In this document: positions 9,321-17,731 of the stretch, piece by piece
Layout: each line of letters opens with the position of its first letter
Numbering within the stretch: position 1 is the first letter of the stretch
NCBI RefSeq assembly: GCF_050433385.1
Contig: NZ_JBNPXI010000004.1
Location: 124,001 to 188,000 of the forward strand
Direction: 5' to 3'
DNA: 64,000 bases
Source: Brassicibacter mesophilus
GTDB lineage: Bacteria; Bacillota; Clostridia; Tissierellales; Proteiniboraceae
Translations under genes and position numbers: made by a program
The notes under the pieces: generated by a model
Told to the model about the DNA's origin: nothing
The model's database searches: none
Seen by the model: the letters and a program-made list of their open reading frames with translations, nothing else

Positions 9321-10562
9321 GTGGCCGATACTAAAACTATGAAAGTTAATAATGCTGAAAAACAAGGTTTTTTAGTTAGACCTATAGGGTCTATTGTCGG
9401 ATTTATCTATACTCTGATTATAGGGTTTGGTCTATATTTTGTACTAAATAGCTTTAAAAATGTTGGAAATTGGTTCCCATATAGCAAGGTAGTCGAAAAA
9501 GCTGGAGAAGGGGATATACTGTATAAGTTTGTTTGGTTTTTAATGAACTTCACAGAAGCTCAGTTTTATGCTGGAGTATTAGCTTCTTTAGGTATTATAT
9601 TAGGTGGATTAGTAGCTTGGAGATTGAGTCTTAAAAGATCTAAGTTTGCTGGATTTGAGATTTGCTATGGATCAGCAAATATGTGGCCATGGGTATTTGC
9701 TTCACAGGTTATATCGCTTGGTATAGCTATATTTGTACTAAACTTTACTAACTTCTTTAGTAGTGGAGAATATACTTGGCTTCCTACATTTATTACAGTG
9801 GTAGGTGTACCGCCTTCAATGATGCTTATGTATGGCCCTAGCTATAGAGCGTTATTTACAAGCTCGATTTTAGGTGGGACATTAAGCTTTCCAGTAGCAT
9901 TTTGGATAATGACAAATATTATGCCTGTACTTGAAGTTCCAGGTGTGGTGAGTAATGTCTTAACTATGGCCATAACTGGTATTATTATTGGTCAGATATG
10001 TAAGGTGCTTCCTTGGATGAAGAAGAAGCCAGTGAAGGCTATAGAAGGTACTAAAGTATCTGTAAGTAAAGAAGAACAGCTTAGTCAAATGTCTAAACCA
10101 TCATGGTTTGTAAGAAGAGTATTAGCAGATTTTTCAGAAGCACAATTTTATGGCAATGAAGTAGCAGGAATATTTGTTATTATAGGAGTTAGCTTAGAGT
10201 GGCTAATAAACTCTGGCCACGGAGCATATGCAGCCGGGGTTATACCAGCTATCATACTATCTCAGTTTATAGGCGCTGGAATTGGAGTATTACTGTATTT
10301 TAATAAATATTTTGAGAGTGGATGGTATGCAACATATGTTCCAGTAGTAAGCGTCGGACCTGCATGTGTTCTAATGTTTGGTGGTTCTCTGTCAGTAGCT
10401 ATTGTTGCAGGTTTATTAGGTGGAATATTAGGAGGGCCAATAGCTGAATACTTTGCTTCAAAGTTACCAGATCATATTCATCCAACAGTTGCAAATGTTA
10501 CATCTATGGCACTTAGCACTATTGTTGTATCAGTAGTAATAAAAGCTTTACCATGGCTTTAA
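9321..10562 (+). CDS. Polytopic membrane transporter with internal duplication, substrate unknown
   Basis: GTG start with AAGGGGAGA 8 bases upstream. About 10-12 hydrophobic segments are evident. The two halves repeat each other: FTEAQFY at about 77 matches FSEAQFY at 271; VGVPPSMMLMYG at 161 matches VSVGPACVLMFG at 343; SNVLTMA...ICKVLPWM at 211-233 matches ANVTSMA...VIKALPWL at 391-413. A charged linker (about 233-262) joins the halves. I do not recognise the family with confidence. Its place as last gene of the PucR / amidohydrolase / M20 operon suggests uptake of the operon's substrate. Confidence 0.7.
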   Translation: MADTKTMKVNNAEKQGFLVRPIGSIVGFIYTLIIGFGLYFVLNSFKNVGNWFPYSKVVEKAGEGDILYKFVWFLMNFTEAQFYAGVLASLGIILGGLVAWRLSLKRSKFAGFEICYGSANMWPWVFASQVISLGIAIFVLNFTNFFSSGEYTWLPTFITVVGVPPSMMLMYGPSYRALFTSSILGGTLSFPVAFWIMTNIMPVLEVPGVVSNVLTMAITGIIIGQICKVLPWMKKKPVKAIEGTKVSVSKEEQLSQMSKPSWFVRRVLADFSEAQFYGNEVAGIFVIIGVSLEWLINSGHGAYAAGVIPAIILSQFIGAGIGVLLYFNKYFESGWYATYVPVVSVGPACVLMFGGSLSVAIVAGLLGGILGGPIAEYFASKLPDHIHPTVANVTSMALSTIVVSVVIKALPWL

Positions 10563-10906
10563 AAAAAGAAGAATTTAAATCAAGGAAAAGCTAGGTAAAT
10601 CCTTAATGAAGAATATGTTGAATCATACAGGATTTATACATATCTGTATAGATAATATAGACAAAACACAAACAAAGTGACTCTTATAGCATTTAAATTA
10701 TAAGAGTTACTTTGTTTTTTATTGTATAAATGTGAATTTAAAGCTACTTTCCTTATCCTTACTTACATATAGTACACTATTGCAACATTTACAAGGAAGT
10801 AAATTGCTGTTTTATATAGGTATATTTAGATATATAATGTGAATAAAGATATACTTCGAAAAGATTTAAAGTAAACATATTGCAACAATAAGAGGAGAAT
10901 AAATCT
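10563..10906 (+). other. Intergenic region between the permease and PRD-regulator genes
   Basis: No gene. It holds the terminator at 10671-10720 and then AT-rich DNA. TATAAT at 10833-10838 could be the -10 of the regulator gene, but no convincing -35 sits 16-18 bases ahead of it. Nothing else is recognisable. Confidence 0.5.
10671..10720 (+). terminator. Intrinsic terminator of the PucR-linked operon
   Basis: 18-bp stem (AACAAAGTGACTCTTATA with TATAAGAGTTACTTTGTT, one G-U pair), 10-base loop, then a T-run. It lies about 110 bases after the permease stop, which leaves a long 3' UTR. Confidence 0.9.
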
Positions 10907-12931
10907 ATGATTGAATTGACTGAAAGACAAAAGAATATACTTCAGGACCTAGTAAATCTTAGCACTCCAACCCCAGCCAAAGAGCTTGCAAAAAAATATA
11001 ATGTAAGTGTTCGAACGGTGAGGTATGACATAGATGCAGTAGAATATTTACTTAAAAGTAATGGCTATATTCTAATGAAAAAGCCTCATCAAGGCATTTG
11101 GATTGAGATAAAAGAAAAGGATAAAGAGTTTTTTAAAAGTGTAATTGGAGAGCAAAGAGCATCAATCAACAGAGTATTGTCTAAAGAAGAACGACAATAT
11201 CAGATTCAATTAATGCTTTTAGAGTCAAATGGTCCAGTCACTGCAGAACAGCTTTCTACAGATTTGCTTGTTAGTAGAACTACGATTATGAAGGACTTAA
11301 ATGAAATAAGAGAAGAAATAAAAAAGTATGATATATATTTAAAAAGTAAACCTAGAATTGGTTATATCTTGGCAGGCGAGGAAAAAAGCATAAGAGAGTA
11401 CCTTGCTAATATGCTGATGAGATACAATAACAAGAATGAACTCCTTCAACTTCTAAGTAAAATCGAAAAAAGTGATAGCAATCAAGAATCTAGGCTTAAT
11501 TTAGCTTCACTAAACAGTCTATCTGATGTAATAAAGATAGAGGATATAAAGGAGGCCATTAAATCAGGTAAAAGCGTAATGGATTTTTGGATTCCTGACA
11601 GCTCATATGTATCACTGATAGTACATATATCAGTTGCCATAGATAGATTGCTTAAGGGACAGAAGATAGTTATTCCTAAAGACAGAATAGAAGCAGTAAA
11701 AGATTTTAAAGAATATCAAATAGCCATGAAAATAGGGAAAACGCTAACAGACTTTTATAAAGTTAAAATAACTGATAGTGAGATTGCCAACATAACAATA
11801 CATCTTCTATCAGCAGATCTTAAATTAAGGTCCTTATATGAAGAAGAATTGTTTAACAATCACATTACACTAAAACAAGTGGTAGATGAAATGGTAGTAT
11901 CTATACGGGATTATGTAAACTTAGATAATAATGAGCTTATAAAGCTTAAGGAAGATATTCTTTCTCATATTAGACTTACTCTTAAAAAATATAAACTTAA
12001 TATACATCATGAAAACCCATTACTAGAGCAAATAAAAACAAAGTATTTTGATTCTTTTGAGTTAGCAAAGACGATGGGGTCAGTGTTTAAAGAATTAACA
12101 AATATTGAGCTTCATGAAGGAGAAATTGGCTATATAGCTCTTCATCTAGCCGCTCATATGGAAATTATTAAAAAAGGTAAGAAAAAAAGAGCTTTGGTAG
12201 TATGTACTACAGGTAAAGGCTCTGCAAAGGTATTAGCTTATAGAATAGAAAATAGCATATCAGATATAGATATTGTAGATACTCTATCAGTATTTGATCT
12301 AGAGGATAAAAAAACTGTAATAGATGATGTAGATATAGTAATAAGTACTGTTGGGCTAGTATTATCAAATAAACCAGTGATAAAAGTAAGTCCGTTAGTT
12401 GATAACTCTGAGATAAACAGAATAAAAGAATTCTTGTATAAAGATAGTGGTGAGATCTATAAGAATGACACACAGAGAGAAAATTATATTCTAAATTCAA
12501 TAATGGGTATCGCAGGTAAATATGTTGCAGCGTCAGATATCAGCAAGCTTAGAACAGAGTTAGGATTTTTGGCTGAGTTTATAACGAATAATTCAACAAA
12601 TAAGTCTATGGAAAATATTTTTTATGAGCAGTTTTCTCATAGGATAGCTCTTATGCTAGCTGAAATAAATGAAATGGTAAAGGAAATAGAGAGAGAAACT
12701 AATACAATATTTAAACTAGATAATCTCTGGGGTCTTATAATTCATCTGATTATGGCTATGCCTAGATGGAATTCAGGTGTTTTTAACAAAGAAGTTAATT
12801 TAGATAAATATAGAAAAGAGTATAAGGAATTATATCCAATAGTAAAAGAACACCTTAATAATATTGCAGAAAAAAATGATATAAGAATTCCTGAAGGAGA
12901 GGTAGTAGCTATTATTAGGTATTTAGTTTAA
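10907..12931 (+). CDS. PRD-containing transcriptional regulator with EIIB-like domain (BglG/MtlR type)
   Basis: ATG start after AGAGGAGA. N-terminal HTH_11 (about 4-58; the VSVRTVRYDIDAVEYLL helix), second winged helix (about 85-150; LLVSRTTIMKDLNEI), then PTS-regulation domains (about 205-305 and 310-420, the second with the histidines of GEIGYIALHLAAHME). An EIIB-like Rossmann domain follows with a cysteine in VVCTTGKGSAK (about 425-490), and a C-terminal helical region whose WGLIIHLIMAMPR resembles another PRD. No EIIA domain is evident. The gene is followed 12 bases later by the SFCGS cassette and is the obvious regulator of that operon. Phosphorylation by PTS components is expected from the family, though no complete PTS is encoded here. 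Confidence 0.85.
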   Translation: MIELTERQKNILQDLVNLSTPTPAKELAKKYNVSVRTVRYDIDAVEYLLKSNGYILMKKPHQGIWIEIKEKDKEFFKSVIGEQRASINRVLSKEERQYQIQLMLLESNGPVTAEQLSTDLLVSRTTIMKDLNEIREEIKKYDIYLKSKPRIGYILAGEEKSIREYLANMLMRYNNKNELLQLLSKIEKSDSNQESRLNLASLNSLSDVIKIEDIKEAIKSGKSVMDFWIPDSSYVSLIVHISVAIDRLLKGQKIVIPKDRIEAVKDFKEYQIAMKIGKTLTDFYKVKITDSEIANITIHLLSADLKLRSLYEEELFNNHITLKQVVDEMVVSIRDYVNLDNNELIKLKEDILSHIRLTLKKYKLNIHHENPLLEQIKTKYFDSFELAKTMGSVFKELTNIELHEGEIGYIALHLAAHMEIIKKGKKKRALVVCTTGKGSAKVLAYRIENSISDIDIVDTLSVFDLEDKKTVIDDVDIVISTVGLVLSNKPVIKVSPLVDNSEINRIKEFLYKDSGEIYKNDTQRENYILNSIMGIAGKYVAASDISKLRTELGFLAEFITNNSTNKSMENIFYEQFSHRIALMLAEINEMVKEIERETNTIFKLDNLWGLIIHLIMAMPRWNSGVFNKEVNLDKYRKEYKELYPIVKEHLNNIAEKNDIRIPEGEVVAIIRYLV

Positions 12932-12943
12932 GGAGGGAATATT

Positions 12944-14074
12944 ATGACAAATTCTATATTGATTAAAGGAGGAAAACTTCTAGATATAAGTAGTGGCTAT
13001 AATTTCACAAGAAAAGATATTTGCATCAACAACGGCTTAATCACTGAAATAGAAGACGACATAAGTTCTGTTGAAAGCATAAACACAATATATTTAGATG
13101 ATGAAATAGTAGCTCCTGGATTTATAGATATTCATACTCATGTATATAAAGGTACAGCGTTGGGTGTAGAACCTGATGAAGTCGGAATAAAAAGAGGTGT
13201 AACAACTATTTTTGATGCAGGGAGTTCAGGACCTAAAAACTTTGAAGATTTTTTTAGTAAGAATATTAAAGATAGCACTACATCAGTGTTCTCACTATTA
13301 AACATTGCTTATAATGGTTTAGAAAATCTTAGGTATGAGCTATCAGATATGAATAATATAAGAGTTGATAAGGTTAAAGAAATTGTGAACATCCGCAAAG
13401 ACTATATAAAAGGAATAAAAGCAAGAGCAAGTGCTACAACCGTAGGAGAATTAGGGATAAAACCAATAGAACTAGCAAAAAAGGTTGCGTCAGATTTAAA
13501 GCTACCATTGGTAGTTCATATAGGTAATTATCCTCCTTATATAGACGATGTATTAGACATATTAGACAAGGGTGATGTCGTAACTCATTGCTATCATGGA
13601 AAGGCAAATGGGCTGTTAGATGAAAAAGGTGATTTGAAGAAGTCAACACAAAATGCTATAAAAAGAGGAGTTTGCTTTGATATAGGTCATGGTACTTCCA
13701 GTTTTAACTTTAATACTGCTAAGAAGGCAATTAGTCAAGGATTTTATCCTGATATTATCAGTACAGACATATATAAAGACAATATTAATGGACCCGTTTA
13801 TAGTCTTGAAACAACTATTAACAAATTGATAGGGCTAGGTATAGATATAGATTCGGCATTGAGTAAAGTTACAGCAGTGCCAGCAGATATTTTTAAGCTT
13901 CAAGGTTATGGGAGAATTGAGAAAGGATTTTTAGGAGATCTCACGATATTTAGCATAAAGGATGAAGTGAAAATTCTGACCGATTCCGATGGAAATAGCA
14001 TTGAAACGAATAAGCATATCAAGACCTCTCATGTAATAAAGTCTGGGGAAATATTTGAAATTGAATATAACTAG
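12944..14074 (+). CDS. Amidohydrolase/deacetylase-family metallohydrolase of the SFCGS cassette (EF_0837-like)
   Basis: ATG start 8 bases after AAGGAGGGA. Metal-site motifs: APGFIDIHTHVYKG (about 60-73), a KARASATTVGELG segment with the bridging lysine region (about 155-170), HIGNYPP (about 190), THCYHGK (about 212-218), and DIGHGTSSF near the end of the barrel (about 245-253), followed by DIISTDIY. The family is related to N-acetylglucosamine-6-phosphate deacetylase and dihydroorotase-like enzymes. Homologues sit beside selA-related PLP enzymes and KDGP-type aldolases in Enterococcus and enteric bacteria. The likely role is removal of an N-acyl group before deamination; that is inferred from context. 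Confidence 0.82.
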   Translation: MTNSILIKGGKLLDISSGYNFTRKDICINNGLITEIEDDISSVESINTIYLDDEIVAPGFIDIHTHVYKGTALGVEPDEVGIKRGVTTIFDAGSSGPKNFEDFFSKNIKDSTTSVFSLLNIAYNGLENLRYELSDMNNIRVDKVKEIVNIRKDYIKGIKARASATTVGELGIKPIELAKKVASDLKLPLVVHIGNYPPYIDDVLDILDKGDVVTHCYHGKANGLLDEKGDLKKSTQNAIKRGVCFDIGHGTSSFNFNTAKKAISQGFYPDIISTDIYKDNINGPVYSLETTINKLIGLGIDIDSALSKVTAVPADIFKLQGYGRIEKGFLGDLTIFSIKDEVKILTDSDGNSIETNKHIKTSHVIKSGEIFEIEYN

Positions 14075-14087
14075 GGGGATAAAATCA

Positions 14088-14465
14088 ATGGACATTATAA
14101 TGGATTTGAAACCAAAGTTCAGCATTGAGGATTCTGAATATGAAGAAATAAAAGATGAAGTGCTTGATATAGTGAAAAAGCTTCAAGAGAGAGGCATAAC
14201 CTTTGATGGTCATTATAAGGTTGGATTTTACTCTCATATGATAAGCATGATAAAGAGGCTTAGAGATGGAGAAAAGGTGATGGAGATTTCACAAGATGCT
14301 TTATCAGAAATAGATCAATATTCTATTCAGGCAGCAGAAGAAGTTTTAATACCATTATTCACAAAATATGATGCAACTGTGGATAAATCAGAGGTTTTTT
14401 TAGTTTCTATCCACATACAAGCAGCAAAAAATAATATAGAAAGGAGTGAAGAAGATGGAAAATAA
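14088..14465 (+). CDS. Small PRD-domain protein (EF_0829/TIGR03582-like)
   Basis: I chose the ATG at 14088 (125 aa) because AGGGGG lies 9 bases upstream; the frame is open 33 bases further up to 14055 but would overlap the previous gene and lacks a ribosome site. The protein is a single all-helical PRD-like domain (TFDGHYKVGFYSHMISMIKRL and VFLVSIHIQAAKNN). Family members occur as the first gene of the SFCGS block. It may sense phosphorylation status or be a soluble subunit of the putative transporter; function is not established. It overlaps the following gene by 11 bases, which suggests translational coupling. Confidence 0.75.
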   Translation: MDIIMDLKPKFSIEDSEYEEIKDEVLDIVKKLQERGITFDGHYKVGFYSHMISMIKRLRDGEKVMEISQDALSEIDQYSIQAAEEVLIPLFTKYDATVDKSEVFLVSIHIQAAKNNIERSEEDGK

Positions 14466-14823
14466 GGTAGTGGTAGTTATAGGAGATAGACTAGGCAAAG
14501 GGCAAAAGGTTGCAAAAGGTGTAGAAAGCGCAGGAGGCAAGGCTATACTTATTCCTGGCATGGCTGCTGATATGAAGCTTGGGGATGTTATGTACGAAGA
14601 AAAGGCAGATATAGGACTTAGCTTTTGTGGAAGTGGTGGTGCAGGAGCTTTAATGGCATCAAATAAACATGGCTATAAATCTAAGCATCATTTGCGTTCA
14701 GTAGATTCAGGAGTTACTGCAATAAAAGAAGGTGCTCAGGTTTTAGGTTTTGGTTTTCTAGATAGTGAAGAGCTTGGGAGAAGAATAGTAGAGGAGTACC
14801 TCAGGATCCACAAGAAAGGATAG
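14455..14823 (+). CDS. Glycine-rich SFCGS family protein (EF_0830-like)
   Basis: ATG at 14455 is chosen because AAGGAG sits 8 bases upstream; a GTG at 14446 overlaps that ribosome site. The 122-residue protein begins with a Rossmann-like strand (KVVVVIGDRLGKG) and carries the diagnostic LSFCGSGGAGALMA motif (about 60-72). It ends in a helix. The family is strictly linked to DUF4310, DUF4311 and DUF4312 proteins. The motif has a cysteine followed by a glycine-rich loop, reminiscent of a PTS EIIB phosphorylation site, but this is speculative and no function has been shown to my knowledge. Confidence 0.85.
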   Translation: MENKVVVVIGDRLGKGQKVAKGVESAGGKAILIPGMAADMKLGDVMYEEKADIGLSFCGSGGAGALMASNKHGYKSKHHLRSVDSGVTAIKEGAQVLGFGFLDSEELGRRIVEEYLRIHKKG

Positions 14824-14829
14824 TTGTAT

Positions 14830-15117
14830 ATGAATGAAAAACAAACTATGGAAACAATAGAAAAGGAATTCATTATTGATGCTACTGGAAAATCCAAAGA
14901 AGAAGCATACGGGACTATATTTAGTAAGTTAAGGAAAATAGTTTACGATGAAATAAAGGGAGTAGTGCTGCACATGGAGCCTCTAGCAGTTTACAATCTA
15001 GAGGAGAAAGAGGAAAGTTTTACAGAAAAATTTTTATGGCTGTTTATGCCTAGAACTAAATACAAGTACTATTTGAAAGCTAAAATTATTGTTCTAATAA
15101 AATTCATTTCTACTTAA
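14830..15117 (+). CDS. DUF4312-family protein (EF_0831-like)
   Basis: ATG at 14830, 8 bases after AAAGGA, seven bases past the previous stop. A 95-residue soluble alpha/beta protein (KEFIIDATGKSKEEAYGTIF, GVVLHMEPLAVYNLEEKEE, KYKYYLKAKIIVLIKF). Its order between SFCGS and the two membrane proteins matches the conserved cassette in Enterococcus faecalis. Function unknown; probably a soluble partner of the membrane pair. Confidence 0.8.
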   Translation: MNEKQTMETIEKEFIIDATGKSKEEAYGTIFSKLRKIVYDEIKGVVLHMEPLAVYNLEEKEESFTEKFLWLFMPRTKYKYYLKAKIIVLIKFIST

Positions 15118-15131
15118 AGGGGGAAAAACAA

Positions 15132-15851
15132 TTGTTAGCTATCGTTATTAAATCATTAATAATTGGTATGATTGGCGGCGCAGCAGTTGCAGCAGGGGCT
15201 GCGAGAATGTTTCATGCTCCCAAGGTACAGTCAATGGGTGCATTCAGGACATTAGGAGAATTAAATGCTTGTAAAGGAGATGCAGTTACACATTTTTCTT
15301 TTGGACTTGGATTTTTGTTTAATGCCGCTGCTTCTGTAGTTGCAGCAGGTGCATTGACACAAGATGTTTTGCATAGGGTAATACCAAACTGGGCAGCAGG
15401 ACTTCTGCTTCTTAAGAATAAGAAAGTAGAAGAAACTTTACAAGATCCTGCTAAGATGGTGTTTGCAGGGGCTATAACAGGAGCGGTGGTACTTGTTTTC
15501 TTAAACACACTAGCATCAATTATACCAGAATCTATGTCAGTTATAGCTCAAAAGATTTTAGGACCAGCAGCTAATTTAATGATAAACCCTGTTATGCCAA
15601 TTATATTTTGGCTAGCCGCTCTTGATGCAGGTAAGATAACAGGAATATGGGGTACAATCTTAGGTGGGTTAGCCCATATGATAATGGGAAATGCTGTACC
15701 AGGTATTGTTTTAGGTATACTTATAGGTCAATCAATTGAAGACAATGGATATGCTAAAGCAACAAATATTATGATCACAATAGTTACTGTTCTATTCATA
15801 GTGATAGCATACTTCAGAGGCTTCTTCGAAAAAGTACTAGCATTATTCTAA
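15132..15851 (+). CDS. DUF4311-family integral membrane protein of the SFCGS cassette
   Basis: TTG start 8 bases after AAGGGGG. About seven hydrophobic segments, including an alanine/glycine-rich opening (GMIGGAAVAAGAARMFHAP). Conserved-looking loops are GELNACKGDAVTHFSFGLGFLFNA and WLAALDAGKITGIWGTILGG. 239 residues. With the next gene it forms the membrane part of the cassette. The pairing of two glycine-rich membrane proteins with two small soluble proteins suggests a transporter of PTS-like subunit layout; this is inference. Confidence 0.8.
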   Translation: MLAIVIKSLIIGMIGGAAVAAGAARMFHAPKVQSMGAFRTLGELNACKGDAVTHFSFGLGFLFNAAASVVAAGALTQDVLHRVIPNWAAGLLLLKNKKVEETLQDPAKMVFAGAITGAVVLVFLNTLASIIPESMSVIAQKILGPAANLMINPVMPIIFWLAALDAGKITGIWGTILGGLAHMIMGNAVPGIVLGILIGQSIEDNGYAKATNIMITIVTVLFIVIAYFRGFFEKVLALF

Positions 15852-15866
15852 TAAAGGGGGATAAAT

Positions 15867-16538
15867 ATGGATACTGTTAAGGTTAATGATTCTGGATTTA
15901 TGAATAGATTAAGAGAAATCCTTTTAAAAGAATACACTTTTCCAATATTAGTAGCATTAGCATCTGCGGCTATATTTGCTGGAACACATATGTATGTTGC
16001 TCACCATGTTGGAGCTTTTAATGAAATATTTGTAGTACAGATGCTAGATGAAGGATTGCAAGGTGGCGACTATGCTGCAGCAGCTGGATTTGCAGCTGGG
16101 TTTTTGATAGCTAGAATTCTTGAAGGACCTCTTGTTGGAGTTCTAGATATTGGTGGTTCTCTAATGACTGGTGTAGGTATAGGTATACCTGCGTTGATGC
16201 TCGCATCAGGATTTACTTTACCAATAGATAATTTTGCCCTTGCACTGCTTACAGGTGCTGCTATAGGCCTTATAATTGGAGCAGTTATTATACTTATACG
16301 TAAGCTCATGCCGCAGGGTATAGCTTCATCAGGAACTAACATAATGATGGGTGCAGGCAATGCATCAGGTAGATATTTAGGACCGTTGATTATTATTTCA
16401 GCAATACAATACAGTATTCCTGCGGGAGTTGGAGCATTCATAGGAGCAGCTATATTCTATAAAATCGATAGGCCAATTGCTGGTGGAGCAATATTAGGAG
16501 CAATGATATTAGCTAGCTTTTTCCCAGTGTTGGCATAA
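15867..16538 (+). CDS. DUF4310-family integral membrane protein of the SFCGS cassette
   Basis: ATG start after AAAGGGGG. 223 residues with five to six hydrophobic segments, a short cytoplasmic N-terminus with the charged LREILLKEYTFPI stretch, the loop MLDEGLQGGDYAAAAGF, and glycine-rich GGSLMTGVGIGIPALM and GTNIMMGAGNASGRYLGP segments. It is the last gene before an intercistronic hairpin (16552-16588) that separates membrane genes from the enzyme genes. Function unknown; probably a transporter subunit with the DUF4311 protein. Confidence 0.8.
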   Translation: MDTVKVNDSGFMNRLREILLKEYTFPILVALASAAIFAGTHMYVAHHVGAFNEIFVVQMLDEGLQGGDYAAAAGFAAGFLIARILEGPLVGVLDIGGSLMTGVGIGIPALMLASGFTLPIDNFALALLTGAAIGLIIGAVIILIRKLMPQGIASSGTNIMMGAGNASGRYLGPLIIISAIQYSIPAGVGAFIGAAIFYKIDRPIAGGAILGAMILASFFPVLA

Positions 16539-16551
16539 TTATAAGGATGAA

Positions 16552-16588
16552 ACAGGAGGATATGGTATTTGCCATATTCTTCTGTTTT
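16552..16588 (+). terminator. Intercistronic hairpin/attenuator inside the SFCGS operon
   Basis: 14-bp stem (ACAGGAGGATATGG with CCATATTCTTCTGT, two G-U pairs), loop TATTTG, then TTTT. It sits between the membrane genes and the lyase gene, 18 bases before the next start, so readthrough or antitermination would set the enzyme-to-transporter ratio. Confidence 0.75.
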
Positions 16589-16605
16589 GATAAGGAGGAC
16601 TACAC

Positions 16606-17721
16606 ATGAATATATATGAACAAATTAATCTTAAGAAAGTTATAAACGCTAGTGGAAAAATGACAGCATTAGGAGCATCAATAGTAAATCCTTTAGTAGC
16701 AGATTATATGAAAGAAGCCGCAATGAACTATGTAATTATTGAAGCTCTTATAGATAAAGCTGGAGAGATAATAGCTTCGTACACTGGGGCAGAAGATGGG
16801 TGCGTTACTATAGGAGCTTCAGCTGGAATAGCTATATCCACAGCTGCTTGTATAGCAAAGGATAACTTGAGCCATATAGAAAGACTTCCTGATAGTGAAG
16901 GCATGAATAATGAGGTTATAATTCAAAAAGGTCACTCTGTTAACTTTGGAGCTCCTATAGCTCAGATGATAAGACTAGGTGGAGGAGTCCCTATAGAAGT
17001 AGGTCAAGCAAACAAGGTAGAAAAAGACCATATTGAGGCTGCAATCAATGATAAAACTGTTGCATTGCTATATGTAAAGTCTCATCATGCAGTTCAAAAA
17101 GGTATGGTCTCAATGAAAGATATGATAGAAATAGCTCATAAATACAATTTACCTCTTATAGTAGACGGTGCCGCGGAGGAAGATCTAAAGAAATATGTTG
17201 CACTAGGTATAGATTTAGTAATATACAGTGGAGGAAAGGCAATTGAGGGTTCTACATCAGGGTTTATAGCTGGAAAAAAGCAATTGATATCATATTGTAA
17301 AAAGCAATATAAAGGTATAGGAAGAGCTATGAAGGTAGGCAAAGAAAATATAATGGGTCTATTAAAAGCTATTGAGTTATATTCAACTAAAGATAAAAAA
17401 TCAACTGTTGAAAAGCAAAAAAAATTAGTTCAATGGATGGCAGATGAAATAGACAAAATAGATGGATTGACTGCTTCAATTATTAAGGATGAAGCAGGTA
17501 GAGAAATATACAGGGTAAGTGTTAAAGTAAACACTAACTTAAAAAATATAGATGCTACACATGTAATAAAGGAATTAGAAGGTGGAGCACCAGCTATATA
17601 TACAAGAAATCATTATGCTAACATCGGCATTATCAATATAGACCCAAGACCTATGATTGATGGAGATGAAAAATATATTGTAAATAGATTGAAAGAAATA
17701 ATGGAAAATCTCAGTGAATAG
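16606..17721 (+). CDS. DgaE-like PLP-dependent ammonia lyase (SelA-related)
   Basis: ATG start 10 bases after AAGGAGG. Fold-type I PLP enzyme of the SelA-related group: VINASGKMTALGAS opening, substrate loop GCVTIGASAGIAIS (about 66-78), PLP-contacting aspartate in LPLIVDGAAEED (D187), and the Schiff-base lysine K211 in IYSGGKAIEGSTSGF. Relatives act as D-glucosaminate-6-phosphate ammonia lyase in Salmonella (DgaE). The following aldolase gene is the DgaF-type partner, and together they would turn an amino-sugar acid phosphate into pyruvate and a triose phosphate. The exact substrate is inferred. Confidence 0.82.
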   Translation: MNIYEQINLKKVINASGKMTALGASIVNPLVADYMKEAAMNYVIIEALIDKAGEIIASYTGAEDGCVTIGASAGIAISTAACIAKDNLSHIERLPDSEGMNNEVIIQKGHSVNFGAPIAQMIRLGGGVPIEVGQANKVEKDHIEAAINDKTVALLYVKSHHAVQKGMVSMKDMIEIAHKYNLPLIVDGAAEEDLKKYVALGIDLVIYSGGKAIEGSTSGFIAGKKQLISYCKKQYKGIGRAMKVGKENIMGLLKAIELYSTKDKKSTVEKQKKLVQWMADEIDKIDGLTASIIKDEAGREIYRVSVKVNTNLKNIDATHVIKELEGGAPAIYTRNHYANIGIINIDPRPMIDGDEKYIVNRLKEIMENLSE

Positions 17722-17731
17722 GGGGATAAAT

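Noticed and set aside
14055..14087. Upstream extension of the small PRD gene
   Set aside because: Overlaps the preceding gene and lacks a ribosome site, whereas the ATG at 14088 has AGGGGG at good spacing.
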